The notes beneath the pieces are model-generated. The model had not been told where the DNA came from. It saw only the letters and a list, made by a program, of their open reading frames with translations, and ran no database searches. From positions 1 through 34,190 of the forward strand of contig VHZZ01011717.1 in the NCBI GenBank assembly GCA_009801015.1: a stretch of 34,190 nt of DNA, in the 5' to 3' direction. A program made the translations under genes and the position numbers. This document shows, in pieces, positions 19,065-29,970 of the stretch; within the stretch, counting starts at the first letter, position 1; each line of letters starts with the position of its first letter. The stretch comes from Silene noctiflora. Taxonomy: Eukaryota > Streptophyta > Magnoliopsida > Caryophyllales > Caryophyllaceae.

Positions 19065-22000
19065 TTAGCCTTGCCGTCCACCTCGCCGACCTCTGTTACG
19101 CGCCATTACCCCTCCCCGACCTCGTCTTACGGTCCGCAGAGGAGGACTTGAAGCAGAAGCCGCAGCCGAAACAGAAACAGAAGCAGAAGCAGAAGCAGGG
19201 GAGTTCTGTGCAAGCCTTGCTGCTGCTCGTGCCCTAGCTCTATCAGCTATATTTATAGTCCCCAAAGCCTGTGATGGTTGTTCCAAGTCCTGACCGCTTT
19301 CGACATTAGAACTATTTTCTCTTGAAAGAGCAGATTCCATAGCTGACATTGTTCCTTCAGCAACACCACTTACACCAGAAATGGCTTTGCAAGTATGGTT
19401 GACATCTCCGGCAGTTCCTTCCTCGCCATTAATGGATTTATCCTGAACATCAGTAACATCTTCAGCTAGTTCACCTTCTTCGATGTGCTCATTGGCATTT
19501 GAAATCTCAGGAGAAATCATCTCACGGGCATCATGAACTTGGGAAGGAAAAGGCATGCTTGCTGTAGTAAACTGTTCAGGGTGAGCATCCATTGCATCTC
19601 GGCTTTCAATAATAGTAGTGTCATTCATCATAGGTTGCTGGTCATCTTGATCAGCTAGTAAATCAGATGCTTCATTGACCATCTGTTCCACCGCATCTTC
19701 CTTGTCAGCATATTCATTATCAGTTATGTTATCTTTCTCTATATCTAATGTCTTCGCATCATCTGGTTGTTCAGATTCTCTGCCCTCATCTCCTAATACT
19801 TCGGCAGTTTCAACATCCTTCCCGAAATCAGAAGTGCTATTAGCCAAACCTTGAGGTACATTACTGACAGCATCAAGTAATTGTCCTATTGTAAGTATGG
19901 TTTCAACATTTGCTGGAGCAGTGGTCTGTCCATGAACCTCATCGTTCAGTGAATCTAAGCCCTTTGACTTTTTTAGTATAGGTTCTTGGACATCAGTACT
20001 CGGATCACCAACTTGAAGTTGTTCCTCTTGCGGGTCAGATGGAGAAGGAGACAGAGGGCGCTTTCGAGAAGAATGTTCGGAGGACACAGTAACAGTCGAC
20101 TGTATTGCCATCTCCTGCATTGAACTGGCATTTCCAGCACTCTTAGACCCTTCTGAGTCAGACATTTCCACATTACGACTTGGCTCTCCAGACTTAGGAA
20201 GTCGAGGTCGAACCAACTTCCTGGATTTAGGTATCGAGACTTTCTTCTCTCTTTCATCCGTCGATTTTGCAGGTGTGATAATTGGAGCAGCGGTCGACGG
20301 TGTTGTCACTGGGACTTCAACCGGCAACGACTGAATGGTACTGGCACTAGCTACAACTGCAGTTGCATCCACAGCAGAAACATTATTCGTAGAACCCTGG
20401 TTGTTCTGGTTGCCAACATCATTTAAGACTAAGTGGGCTTCTCTTTCAAAGTTTTCAATAGCCAACACATATGCTGCGGCCAGGTCATCCAAGTTATTTT
20501 CAGAAAGAAGCTGAATGACCGAGGTTCCCTCAGGAAGGCTGTCTTTTGCATGTTTAAGCTTCTCAAGCTCCTCGGAAATCTTCCTCACAGCCTCCTTTTG
20601 CTTTTCAAGTTCATGTTGAAACTTCTTTCTCTCCGTATCAACATTCTCTACTTTAGCTATGATCAATTTTTCGATACTCAAACGCTTCTCTTTTTCCTTT
20701 CGTTGCTTGCTCACAGTAGACTCCAGTAACTTTATCCTGCTATTTGCCAAGTCAACTGAGGTATCTAATGTAGCCTTTTTCTCCCCGCGGAGGTCCTCCA
20801 ACTGTTTTAAGGTTGCCTGCTTCTCTTTGCGTAATGCCTCATTTTCCTTTAGGAGTACTTCATTCTCTTTTAATAGAGCATCCTTCTCCTTCCCCAAAAA
20901 TTCCTTCTCCTTCAATAGAGCATCCTTCTCCTTTCCTGAGACTTCCTTTTCATTTATAAGGGTGTCCTTTTCTTTCAACAGGACTTCCTTCTGTTTAGAC
21001 AATGTTTCTTTATCCCTCGAAAAAACCTCTGTCCTCCGCTTAAGAGCAATATTAATCTTCTTTTGCTTATCAACATCCAATTTCAAGGCCTCAACCTGTG
21101 CAACATGACCATCTCTCTCAGATAACTCTAATCTAGTTCTCCCTAAATCTTGTTCGAGTTTTGCCATCAGTTCTTGCTTTTGAGACATTAGTTTTGAAGT
21201 ATCTGCAATTACAGCTTCTTTTTCCCTCACACTGGCCGTCAGCTCTTCAACTTCACTTTTCAAGAGATTATAGTCTTCCAAATTTACTTTTTTGGAAGCC
21301 TCAAGCATATCAGATATTCGCCTTTCTAAACGCTCCTTCTCTTTCTTGTACAGTTCTATTTCTTTCCTGAAGCACTCGATCTCATTCTCTCTCTCTTTGA
21401 TCATGTTCTGCAACTTCTCAGCCTCAACTTTTGCAATCCTAGCAGCTTCACGCAGTTTCTGGCACTCCTCAAAGTTATGCCTATTTTCCTCTCTGAGTTG
21501 CATATTGCTCTCCCGCAACAAATTAATTTCACTCACCTGAAGTTTCAAAGCTTTGAATTCATCTTCCGTGAACAAGCTTCTTGAATTCTCACGTTCTGCA
21601 CTGAGTGAGGCTTCAGCTGCCTTTAAAGCTTTATCCAGATGAGATTGCAGCCGCAATTTCTCCTGTTTCAAGCAAGAAACAATCATATCCTCAAGAACAG
21701 AAGATAAAGACTGAACAGTAAGTTGGAACCATTACATTTGCATATGGCACAATTTTAAGATTGCAAAAAATAGGAACGGTAAAACTGGACAATGAAAAGA
21801 ACGCGTAGAGAATCCAACCAAATGGAGGGAGTAGTACAAATCATCAAGCAACAGTCAAACCTGCTTCAATAAGGAGATCTCAGTTTCCGCTATCTCCCTT
21901 GAGCGCCGGAGATAACTAACCACACTATGCAAGCCAGCTTCACTCTGATAGTCATTACTGGTACTTGCAGAAGCAATACCTGCAGCACCTCGTTCCTTCT

Positions 22001-25000
22001 CAGTTAGTTTTAAGTGCAAGGCTTCAAGCTGATTGTGCAAAACTTTATTTTGGTCATTAATTTCATCATATTTCTTCTCAGCTTCATTCTTTGATTTCTC
22101 TAACTCTGACTTTTCGATGACCCACTTAGCCTTCAGTTCAATATTTTCAGATTTGTAGGCTTCAGCAGTTCTTCGCAGTTCAGATGCTTCCTCCTGAACT
22201 AAAGCTAAAGCTTGTGATGTTTTTGACAACTCCTGAATAGTTTCAGCCTGTAAGATAACCTGCCTCTCATAATTGGCTTGAACGGAATGTGCTCGTTGAT
22301 GCGCCTTCTCCAGGTCTTCATTCAGCACAGAAACCTGGACTTCCATTGCCATGAACTGAGCAACTTTGTTTGAAGCTTCTTCCTTCAGAGCGGTAATTTC
22401 TGCCATAGCCGAAGCAAGTGCTTCATCTTTCTGAGAGGCTGCAGAAGCCGCTTCTTTCCGTTTCAAACTCGATTCATTTTCAAGTTCAAGAACTCGGTCT
22501 CTGAGAGACTTGATTTCTGATTCAAGAGACATTTTTAATTGCTCGGCCTCAAGTTTAAATCCCTCATGAGCAGATTCCATCTGTTTCAATGCACCTTCAT
22601 TAACTTGTGCAATGCTCTTGTACTGTTCCATGTGGTTCTTACTGGCTAAAGCTTCTGATTTCAGCCGCTCAATCTCTTGGTTTGCCATAGTTAAGTCCCC
22701 AGTACCCTCACTAGCTGTAGCTGATAAATTAAGTAGCCTATCTTGCCCATCCATATTAGCTTCAGCCAATTTCACGTTTCTTTCAAGATCAGAATATTTT
22801 GCCTCGGTTGCAGCGGCCCTCCTATCAGCAGCTATGACAGCCTGCAATGCAACTTCTAGTCGTTTACCCATATCTTCAACTTGTCTCATAGCATCTTTTA
22901 CCGTGAGCTCATGGTTGAGTGAAATAGTGTGAACATTGCTACGTTCCTCCTGAAGCTCACTCTGAACCTCGGCCAATCGCCTCTCAATTTGACTGATGTG
23001 TTCTTCTGATTTCCTCCTTTTTTCAGCTCTGGCTTCCTCTCGAACTTGTTCAGTGCTTAGTACAGTATCTAAAGAAGCTTGAAGGCGGTATACTCTCTGG
23101 GACAAATCCAGCACTTCATCCTGAGCTCTTTTCTCGGAATTCAAAAGCAACTCTTTTTCACGCCTTAAAACTGCGAGCTCCATATTAAGTTTCCGTGTAA
23201 GCTCCTCAGCTGAATGAACAGATTCAGAACTTTCACGAAGCTTCTTCTGATAGTTAACAATGATCTGAGAGAACTCAATGTTCCGCACTAAAATCCCATT
23301 GGATTCTTCTCTTTGGTGATTAAATTCCTTTACAAATCTCTCCAGTTTTTCCTGTGCAAAGTTTGCTTCAAGTGCCAGCTTATCTCTCTCAGACCGCAGC
23401 GATATTATCTCAGTCTTCAAGCTAGCCAGCTCATCTTCCAGGCATCTCACACGCTCACTGGCCTGTTCTTGGACCTGTTTTGCAGTTTCCTGGGAACGTT
23501 CTAGAAGTAGCATGAAGTCCTTCCCCTCATTGGCAGGGGGTGCAACAGCACTCTGAGATCCAGAAGAGCGTAGTCGATGTTCCTCCTCGAACAATCTCTT
23601 AAACATTGACACCGAGGAATGAAGAGATTCAATCATCTTCCCTTGCTCCTCTGCTCTCTCAAGCACAACTGCAACTCTGGAAGCAGCTTCCTCCTTGTGC
23701 TTTTGCAGCTCCTCTCCAAATTGTTCCTTTACCTGCATTTCTCGGATTTGAACCTCATCCGAAAGGCTTCGAACCAGGTTTCGGAGCTTAGCATTCTGCT
23801 CAACCAATCCCTTTATATCCTTCACAGAAACCAAATGCTCAGAAATAACCTTCTGAATATCAGATTCATCATTCACCTCAGTCAAAGGGATAGTAATGTC
23901 ATCATCCATGTACTGCTGGTTCACAGATCCACAACGCAATTGAACATCGCGGCATTCCTTCAGAAGTATGGTAACCTGATTTTGAAGATCTATAATCTCC
24001 TTCTGTGCATAACTATGCTCACGTTCACACTTCTTCACCTCAGCCTTTAGTTCTCGAATGACCTTCTCTAAAGTGCCCTGCTCAGAAAGTGACTGTTGCA
24101 ACTTCTGATTCATCAAAGCATAGGCCTCAGCCATGCGTTCATGCTCCGCTCTTTCATCGAGAAGGATGGAAGCTTTTTCTTCTATTTCAAAAAGGATTCG
24201 CTCCAAAGTCGCTTCAATTTGCTTTCTGCCCATTTGCTCGTGTCGCAATGCATCCGCAGCCTCCTGGTAATTGGCATACATTTTAGCAAGACTCCAACCC
24301 TCTCGAAGCAAGGAAGCGGCAAGTGCTGTACCAGAAACACCTGTCAAAGAAAATATATTTGGATCAGCATGAGACCGACAATAATGCAACAATTCTTGAG
24401 CAAAAAATGCAGAATATGATAACAGGTATAATGTTTCATATAGAAAATCTTAAGGGCGTCGTTTGGATGAGGGGATTTGGAGGGAAAGGGAAGGGAGGGA
24501 TACAAAATCCCTTGTTTGGATAACAAAAGGGATAGGAGGGAAATGAAGGGGTAAGGCAAAACAAAATCCCTCCACCATTGGAAAGATTTGGAGGGAAATT
24601 GTAACCAAACACTCATCTTTCATTCCCCTCCCCTTCCCTTCCCTCCCTTTCCCTCCTCTCCATCCCCCTCCCCTCCTTTTTCCTCCACTTTTGCTATCCA
24701 AACACACCTTAAGGAAGTTTTTGGATAGAGGAGGGGAAGGGAGGGGAGAGGAGGGAGATGAAGGGCAGAGAATTCGGGAAAGAGAGGGAGACGGAGCGGT
24801 TGGGAGGGGATGGGAGAAAAAGGAGTCTTGGAGTTTTCCTTCCAAAGCTTTCCTATTTTGGTATTTTGGTTTGTACAAGGGCAATGGAGAGGTTCATTCA
24901 CCTCTTCTCCATTTTCCTTCAATTCAGTTTTGCTAACCAAACAAGGGAAACAACCCCCTCCATTTCCCTTCAAATCCTTTCATCTAAAGTTCTAAACAAA

Positions 25001-28000
25001 GGGCAAATGCTAACCCTAATGGCACATTGCTGTGGCTATAAAAAGCGGAGAACGCTGAAAATCATAACGGAGCTAGATGTGAATGCTAGTGCGGAAAGCA
25101 TTCCTCAATGCCACATGCATACAAACTTGCACGAAAATAATGAATACTTATAATTTTAAATTCCTCACAGTTCTATAGAAGCTTTCTACTCTATTAATAA
25201 CATCAAACCCTTTCTTCTGTTTCAGTGATGTTGGAATGATTACATACAATTCGAAATACAAGCAGGGAAATGCACCCAACAAAGCAAAAAATATGAGTGC
25301 TCGACTACTTCGGAACCAGAAGATGCACACAACAACAAAAACAGGTGCCTCAAAGATGAGAAATGTAAAACTACAATAGACAGAACACTTCTTGTTCACA
25401 TGCATTTCCATGCAAGTGATCTTCTAACAAAGGTTTCTATTGCAACAGGGGGGCCTATCATAACAGAGTCAAAATCACGATTAGAGTCGGTCCAGATAAA
25501 AGGAAGAATCCATTGGACAAAAAGTCTAGGAAGTGAAGATTTGAGATTCCACTATAATTATTTGCCGCATTTGACTATTATCTAAGCCCTGAAGGCGAAA
25601 GTCTGAACTTACTATAAGTCAATATCCTTCTTTCTATAGCATTCTTTCGTTAATTGGTATAAATCCAATAATTCTTTTGTTGTCGAATATGTGTTACCTA
25701 ATTACCCAAAAAAGATAGAGGATATGGACGTAAGGATCAAAACAAACAAAATGCCAACTAGTGCAATATGAGCTAACATATACCTGATGCGACATGAGGA
25801 ACAACTGCAAGATCACTAGCCTTAGCGGTGCTTGTCAAAGCATCAGTTGTAAAACTACTCAGTGGGAACATATCTAGCTCACTAGCTCTCCTGCTATACT
25901 CAAGTTCAGCCTCTAATTTTGAAACCTTTTCGGTCAAATTCAAAGTCTCCTTTTCAGCTTCCCTTCTAGCAGCAGCATCTTTCTCACACTTGTCTTTGTA
26001 ATCACTTTCTGTTTGACTTAATTGGGTTTCTAATGCTTTGATTACCCCCTCAAGCTCTCCGGCCTTCCGAGACCACTCCTCTGAACTCTCTTTGTATAGA
26101 TCAACAAGTTTAGAAACTGTTGAGATTTCCGCCGAATACCGCTGTTCAACAGCTGATGCATCATCTTTGGCTGAACAAAGCTCGCGCTGCAAAGATTCCA
26201 ACTTCATTTCCAGCTCTCTAACCCTCTCCTTATGCCAACTCAAAGAACTGGAACACTCGTTATACTGCTTCTCAATATCGGCTAATTTTGCAGACATGTC
26301 TGCCTCAAATTCAGCACTTTTCTTACGCTGCTCCAGGAAACTATCGACTTTGGCGGTCAATTCAGCATTGAGCCAAGCATTATGTTTCTCAAAAAGCTCT
26401 TTTTCTTGCAATGATTTCTCACAATGTGCCCGGCAGCGGAGCAGCTCTGCCTCAACCTCACTAACTCTTGCTTCTCTTTTAGCAGCACGGTCTGTTAAGT
26501 CTGAGATTTTATCAACATAACTTCTAATTGTGGAATTTTTCTCATTGATTTCTGCATCTTTAACCCCTAACAATTCCAACAGCTGTCTCTTTGACTTCTG
26601 CACCTCTGAAACTTCCGTCTTCAATCGTTCGATCTCTCCATCTTTTTCAATCTGAAACATGAAAACCTCATGAAGATTATGACACATGTGTAAACAAAAA
26701 AAAAAAAAAAAAAGTATTCCATGGTGAACAGATAAAAGCAGAGGAAGAGTCGAAATCATTGTGATATATAAGGATATCTTACACAATCAAAGGCACCTGA
26801 ACTACAAGCTGATCAATATTGCTCTTACTGTTTACAATGACACAAAATTCATTTTTTCTTCTGTCTTCCGGATACAGGTATGCAATGCAATGCAATGCAA
26901 TGATCGTATCATAATGACAACTAACACCCAATCCACTTCTTTTTCATGAAGTACTAGATGACCAACCCAAAATGGCTAGCAACTGTAAACATGTTCCACT
27001 CCCACCTCAATTGGGGTAGGATCTTCTTAGAGGTAATAAAGTTTCTGATGATGATAAAGATGCTAAACATCAAACATATATAAGAAGCAATTCAGCAATT
27101 CCCAACTCAACAAATAGTAATGATTAAGTCATAGGACAACTACGTAAATCGCAGGGCTTCGATGATTTAGGAATAATGAATGGTCAAAGTACAATCTGAA
27201 ATGGATGAACTACATACGAAATCCATAGAAGAACCGAGTTAGGAGACTAAACTAAGCACATATGAACACTTAACAGATGCCATTTCAGTTTTAAAGCATA
27301 CATAGGCAAACAAAGTACTCCCTCCGTCCCGGTCATTTGTTGTCCTTTTCCATTTTTGGGTGTCTCAATCATTTGTTGTCCTTTCTATTTTAGGATTGCA
27401 TTTGATGAATAATTTGATCTTTCACCTTCAATTTAGTCCACTTGTCATGTTATAATTGGTTCCCTCCTCTTTCCTTGGTCTTTGTGCCAAAACCAAAGGA
27501 CAACAAATGACCGGGACGGAGGGAGTATCCTGTTTACCAACATAGTTACCCTCCTTTAATTACCCTAACGAGATGCATCAGTTTCATGATAATGACTTAT
27601 ACAGCCGTCTTTTTAGTGAGCCCTAATATCAAACACAATGCACAAAATAACTCAAAAAGGAAGCTCAAACATACAAATTTCACAATAAAAACTCATACAA
27701 CCGTCTTTTAAGTGCCACCAATTGTACTTTCCCCCAAAACCATGCCAATTATCAAAAACAATCCAAAATTTAACCCAAAAATAGAAACTCAAACATACAA
27801 ATTTCAAATATTGCTGGTGCTTTTCACAATCCACTTGCGCAAAAGCGAACAAATTTTCAAATTAAACTCCGGCTAGACATACTTTATCCAGTTAATCAAA
27901 CAAAATTCAAAACAGAACTTGAAAAAGAAAGCTAGAACTCAAACATACAAATTTCAAATAAAGCCACTGCTTTTCCGATTCAACTTGCAAAAGAGCGAGC

Positions 28001-28426
28001 AAATTTCCGAATAATGACTCATACAACGGTCTTTAAACTATGACTAAACATACTTTCTCCCAATTAATCAAACATAATTCAAAAAATAATTCAAAACTGG
28101 AAGCTAAAACATACAAATTTCAAGTAAAGCTGGTGTTTTTCCGATTGCACTTGCGCAAACTCAGATGATCGTTGTTGAAGATCACCTTCAAGCTGCAAAT
28201 TACGCGATTCGACAGCGGAGAATTCCAACGACAGTGATATAAATTTCTGCTCCAAAATCGAGCAAGTTTGCTCGGCAGTAATAGACGCCGCATCAGCTTT
28301 CGCTTTCGCAGTCTCGATATCAGAATTTAAGGTTTGAATGAATGCGTCGGCTTTTTCCGCCACCGCGGTGATGTCGCCGGCGGCGAGGGCGATGGCGAAT
28401 TCCTCGTCGGATATGAATGCCGGCAT
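19065..28426 (-). CDS. NUA: Nuclear pore anchor, TPR/Mlp-type nucleoporin
   Basis: The four coding exons are 28426-28115, 26651-25784, 24340-21861 and 21662-19065; all junctions have GT/AG and consistent phase (0, 1, 0). The product is 2085 aa, against about 2093 in Arabidopsis NUA. This protein forms the inner basket of the nuclear pore and is known to affect mRNA export, SUMO homeostasis and flowering time. The start ATG is followed by PAFISDEEFA, matching the family start. Residues 1 to about 1600 are nearly continuous coiled coil; conserved blocks include ADAASITAEQTCS, LVDLYKESSEEWSRKAGELE, GVSGTALAASLL, QVTILLKECRDVQLRCG and LQVSEINLLRESNMQLREEN. Residues after 1600 are acidic and low complexity with basic patches (SRKLVRPRLPKS, SSRKRPLSP), ending in an RG-rich tail (RRGRGGVMARNRGRRGGR). 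Exon 4 carries a lineage-specific 14-residue coiled-coil repeat. No frame damage is seen, so the gene looks functional. Confidence 0.95.
19148..19200 (-). repeat. GAAGCA hexamer repeat in NUA exon 4
   Basis: Repeats of GAAGCA/GAAACA on the plus strand encode the alternating SASASVSVSAAASASS segment just before the RG-rich C-terminus. It is a likely length-variable site that keeps frame. Confidence 0.8.
20830..21000 (-). repeat. 42 bp minisatellite in the NUA coiled coil
   Basis: A 20 bp block (AATAGAGCATCCTTCTCCTT) occurs at 20872 and 20914, exactly 42 bp apart, within a longer diverged series. In protein it gives KEKDALLKEKEFLG-type 14-residue repeats (about residues 1440-1500), i.e. two coiled-coil heptads, so length changes preserve frame and register. 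Arabidopsis NUA, as I recall it, has Lys/Glu-rich coiled coil here without this repeat. Confidence 0.8.
21663..21860 (-). other. NUA intron 3 (198 bp)
   Basis: Donor CAGGTTTGA at 21860, acceptor AAACAG at 21663, phase 0. It is short and contains no repeat I recognise. Confidence 0.85.
24449..24711. mobile_element. Palindromic GGGA-rich MITE in NUA intron 2, first unit
   Basis: The left end GGGCGTCGTTTGGATGAGGG and the right end (read inverted) GGTGTGTTTGGATAGCAAAA form an imperfect terminal inverted repeat. The interior is purine-rich on one side (GGGAAGGGAGGG) and pyrimidine-rich on the other (CCCTTCCCTCCC). TTAA occurs at both borders and could be a target duplication. The superfamily is not established. 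Confidence 0.6.
24708..25005. mobile_element. Palindromic GGGA-rich MITE in NUA intron 2, second unit
   Basis: A second related unit starts AAGGAAGTTTTTGGATAGAGG directly after the first and ends near 25005 with GTTCTAAACAAAGGGC (inverted: GCCCTTTGTTTAGAAC). An inner ACCAAACAAGGG block lies near 24937. The same purine/pyrimidine split is seen. It is either a tandem insertion of the same family or an old duplication. Confidence 0.5.
26652..28114 (-). other. NUA intron 1 (1463 bp)
   Basis: Donor TTTGTATGT at 28114, acceptor GTTTCAG at 26652, phase 0. It contains a T-rich tract on the transcribed strand (plus-strand A run, 26695-26714) just upstream of the acceptor, a TGCAA microsatellite (26881-26902), a Stowaway element (27318-27525) and repeated copies of the exon-1/intron-1 junction (27594-28120). 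Confidence 0.85.
27318..27525. mobile_element. Stowaway MITE (208 bp) in NUA intron 1
   Basis: Perfect-looking ends, CTCCCTCCGTCCCGGTCATT and its inverted counterpart at the other end, are flanked by TA at 27316-27317 and 27526-27527. It is the best-preserved copy of the family in the window, so it is the youngest of them. Confidence 0.92.
27594..28120 (-). repeat. Repeated copies of the NUA exon-1 end and splice donor
   Basis: The donor-region block ACATACAAATTTCA (plus strand) occurs at 27669, 27793, 27943 and 28109; the last is the real exon-1 end. The copies at 27793 and 27943 also carry the exon part on their right (GCTGGTGCTTTTC...CACTTGCGCAAA and a diverged version), and the 27793 copy would translate as FAQVDCEKHQQYLKF against FAQVQSEKHQLYLKF in exon 1. 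Intronic parts (CTCATACAACCGTCTTT, TTAATCAAAC) repeat as well. Spacings are 124, 150 and 166 bp. Confidence 0.85.
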
Positions 28427-28597
28427 TGTTGGTGATTTGGACGTGACAGTTTTAATCTGGGGATTTAATTAGGGTTTTGATTTGGGGATTTTATGGAATA
28501 GACATTGTTGGGAAGGGAGACAATCGGGGAAGTGGAGGGAAAAGACGAGAGTGGGAGAAGAAGAGCGTTTTGTAAAGAGTTGGGTAATTTATTATTA
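28427..28597 (-). promoter_or_regulatory. NUA 5' leader and proximal promoter
   Basis: On the minus strand this has a CT-rich stretch (CTCTTCTTCTCCCACTCTCG) and a telo-box-like AAACCCTAA (28477-28469), both common near starts of housekeeping plant genes. No clear TATA box is seen. A four-codon upstream reading frame (ATG at 28505, stop at 28491) lies in it if transcription starts further up. The foldback element begins directly upstream at 28598. Confidence 0.5.
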
Positions 28598-29373
28598 GGG
28601 TAAGATTATTGGTAATCTTGAAACACGACTTTCGTAAGTCTAAGACAAGACTCACTCAAGACTATCAATAATTTACAAAAGACTCATCTAATGTCTTAAG
28701 GGTAAGATTATCCGTCAGACTCTCCAAAGTCTTAACACTCTGCCACATCAGCTTTCCACTAACTTTTATTATTTCTTTATTATTCAGACTTACCTCAGAC
28801 TCACCTCAGACTTTATACATTATCCGTCAGACTCATCTTAAACTCTACTTTTCTACTTTCCACTTCACTTACTTTTTTTTTTCAAAAAAAAAATGCCACA
28901 TGGTATCCATTAATTGGATACTTTTCACTCATGGCGGGGTCAAGACTCACCTAAAGTCTTAAGTTGAGTCTTGGATTTCCAAGACTCAACTTAAGACTTT
29001 GTCAAGACTTTTGTAGATTATTTGTAGTCTTGGGTGAGTCTTGTCTTAAACTTACCAAAGTCTTGTCTCAAGACTACCAATAATCTTACCCTAAGTTGAG
29101 TTTGGAAATCCAAGACTCAACTTAAGACTTTAATGAGTCTTGACTCCACCATGAATGGAAAGTATCCAATAAATGGATACCATGTGGCATTTTTTTTTTG
29201 GAAAAAAAAAGTAAGTGAAGTGGAAAGGAGAGAAGTAGAGTCTGAGGTGAGTCTGACGGATAATGTATAAAGTCTGAGGGGAGTCTGAACAATAAAGAAA
29301 TAATAAAAGTTAGTGGAAAGCTGATGTGACAGAGTCTTAAGATTTGGAAGAGTCTTACTGATAATCTTACCCC
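28598..29373. mobile_element. Interleaved foldback MITE complex upstream of NUA
   Basis: Two inverted-repeat pairs share the end sequence GGGTAAGATTAT. Pair A is 28598-28699 with 28994-29091 (about 100 bp arms). Pair B is 28700-28993 with 29092-29373 (about 285 bp arms, roughly 90% alike by eye). The order is A, B, A', B', so the pairs cross instead of nesting. The flanking DNA is ATTATTA on the left and TTATTATT on the right, fitting a TTA-type target duplication as in PIF/Harbinger-derived MITEs. No coding. Confidence 0.85.
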
Positions 29374-29435
29374 TTATTATTTTTGCACAAGGCCACCGCC
29401 CCTCCTAGCATCCCAAGCTCCCCCACTGCTATAGG

Positions 29436-29936
29436 TAGAGGGGGAAATCGGGTCAGTCGGGTCGGGTCATATCGGGTCAGCCTACTCGAGTCGGGTCGGG
29501 TTTGGGTCGTTATCGGGTCGGGTCAAATGATGTATCGGGTCGGGTTGGATTTGGGTCGGGTCATTATCGGGTCCGGTTACTTAATCGCATTACAACAATT
29601 TTTGACCATTAAATTTAGTTTTCAACCTATTATTTGGTTTAATTAGTTAATTATTAGGTCAAATGTATCAATCTAAACACAAAATCACTTTCATTTTGAT
29701 CAAAATTAAGCTTAATTGTCGGGTCATCAATTTAATCGGGTTAGTATCGGGTCGGGTCAACATCGAGTCGGGACTGGGTCGGGTTCGGGTCACTGATAAT
29801 CGGGTCGTGTCGAGTACGGGTCATCATCGGGTCGGGTCGGGTTGGTTTCGGGTCACAATATTTTCGGGTCTTGTCGGGTCGGGTTTGCTCGGGTTCGGGT
29901 CGTGTCACTCGAGTCGGATCGGACTTGCCAAGTCTA
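29436..29936. mobile_element. hAT-like non-autonomous element built of GGGTCG repeats
   Basis: The interior is two blocks of degenerate GGGTCG/CGGGT repeats (29449-29580 and 29718-29920) around an AT-rich centre. The ends are TAGAGGGGGAAATC and, inverted, TAGACTTGGCAAGTC. The eight bases outside each end are GCTATAGG (29428-29435) and GGTATAGG (29937-29944), 7 of 8 identical, as expected for a hAT target duplication. Open frames within it are repeat artefacts. Confidence 0.6.
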
Positions 29937-29970
29937 GGTATAGGTGGCTACTCTGACCTCCTTGTAGGAA

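Larger units (their letters stand above)
24341..25783 (-). other. NUA intron 2 (1443 bp)
   Basis: Donor TCAGGTATAT at 25783, acceptor TTTGACAG at 24341, phase 1. The acceptor-proximal third holds two small palindromic elements (24449-25005). The remaining DNA (25006-25783) shows no gene or repeat I can name. Confidence 0.85.

Noticed and set aside
20659-21108. Plus-strand open frame of 149 codons antisense to NUA
   Set aside because: It is a shadow of the Lys/Glu-rich coiled-coil repeat, giving a Phe/Ser-rich antisense translation with no known domain.
25148-25411. Minus-strand open frame of 87 codons in NUA intron 2
   Set aside because: It is hydrophobic, matches no family I know, lies within an intron flanked by well-supported exons, and has no splice or promoter context.
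29449-29920. Interstitial telomere-like repeat
   Set aside because: The unit is GGGTCG/CGGGT, not the plant telomere TTTAGGG.
29383-29956. Gly/Arg/Val/Ser-rich open frames
   Set aside because: They are translations of GGGTCG hexamer repeats within the hAT-like element.
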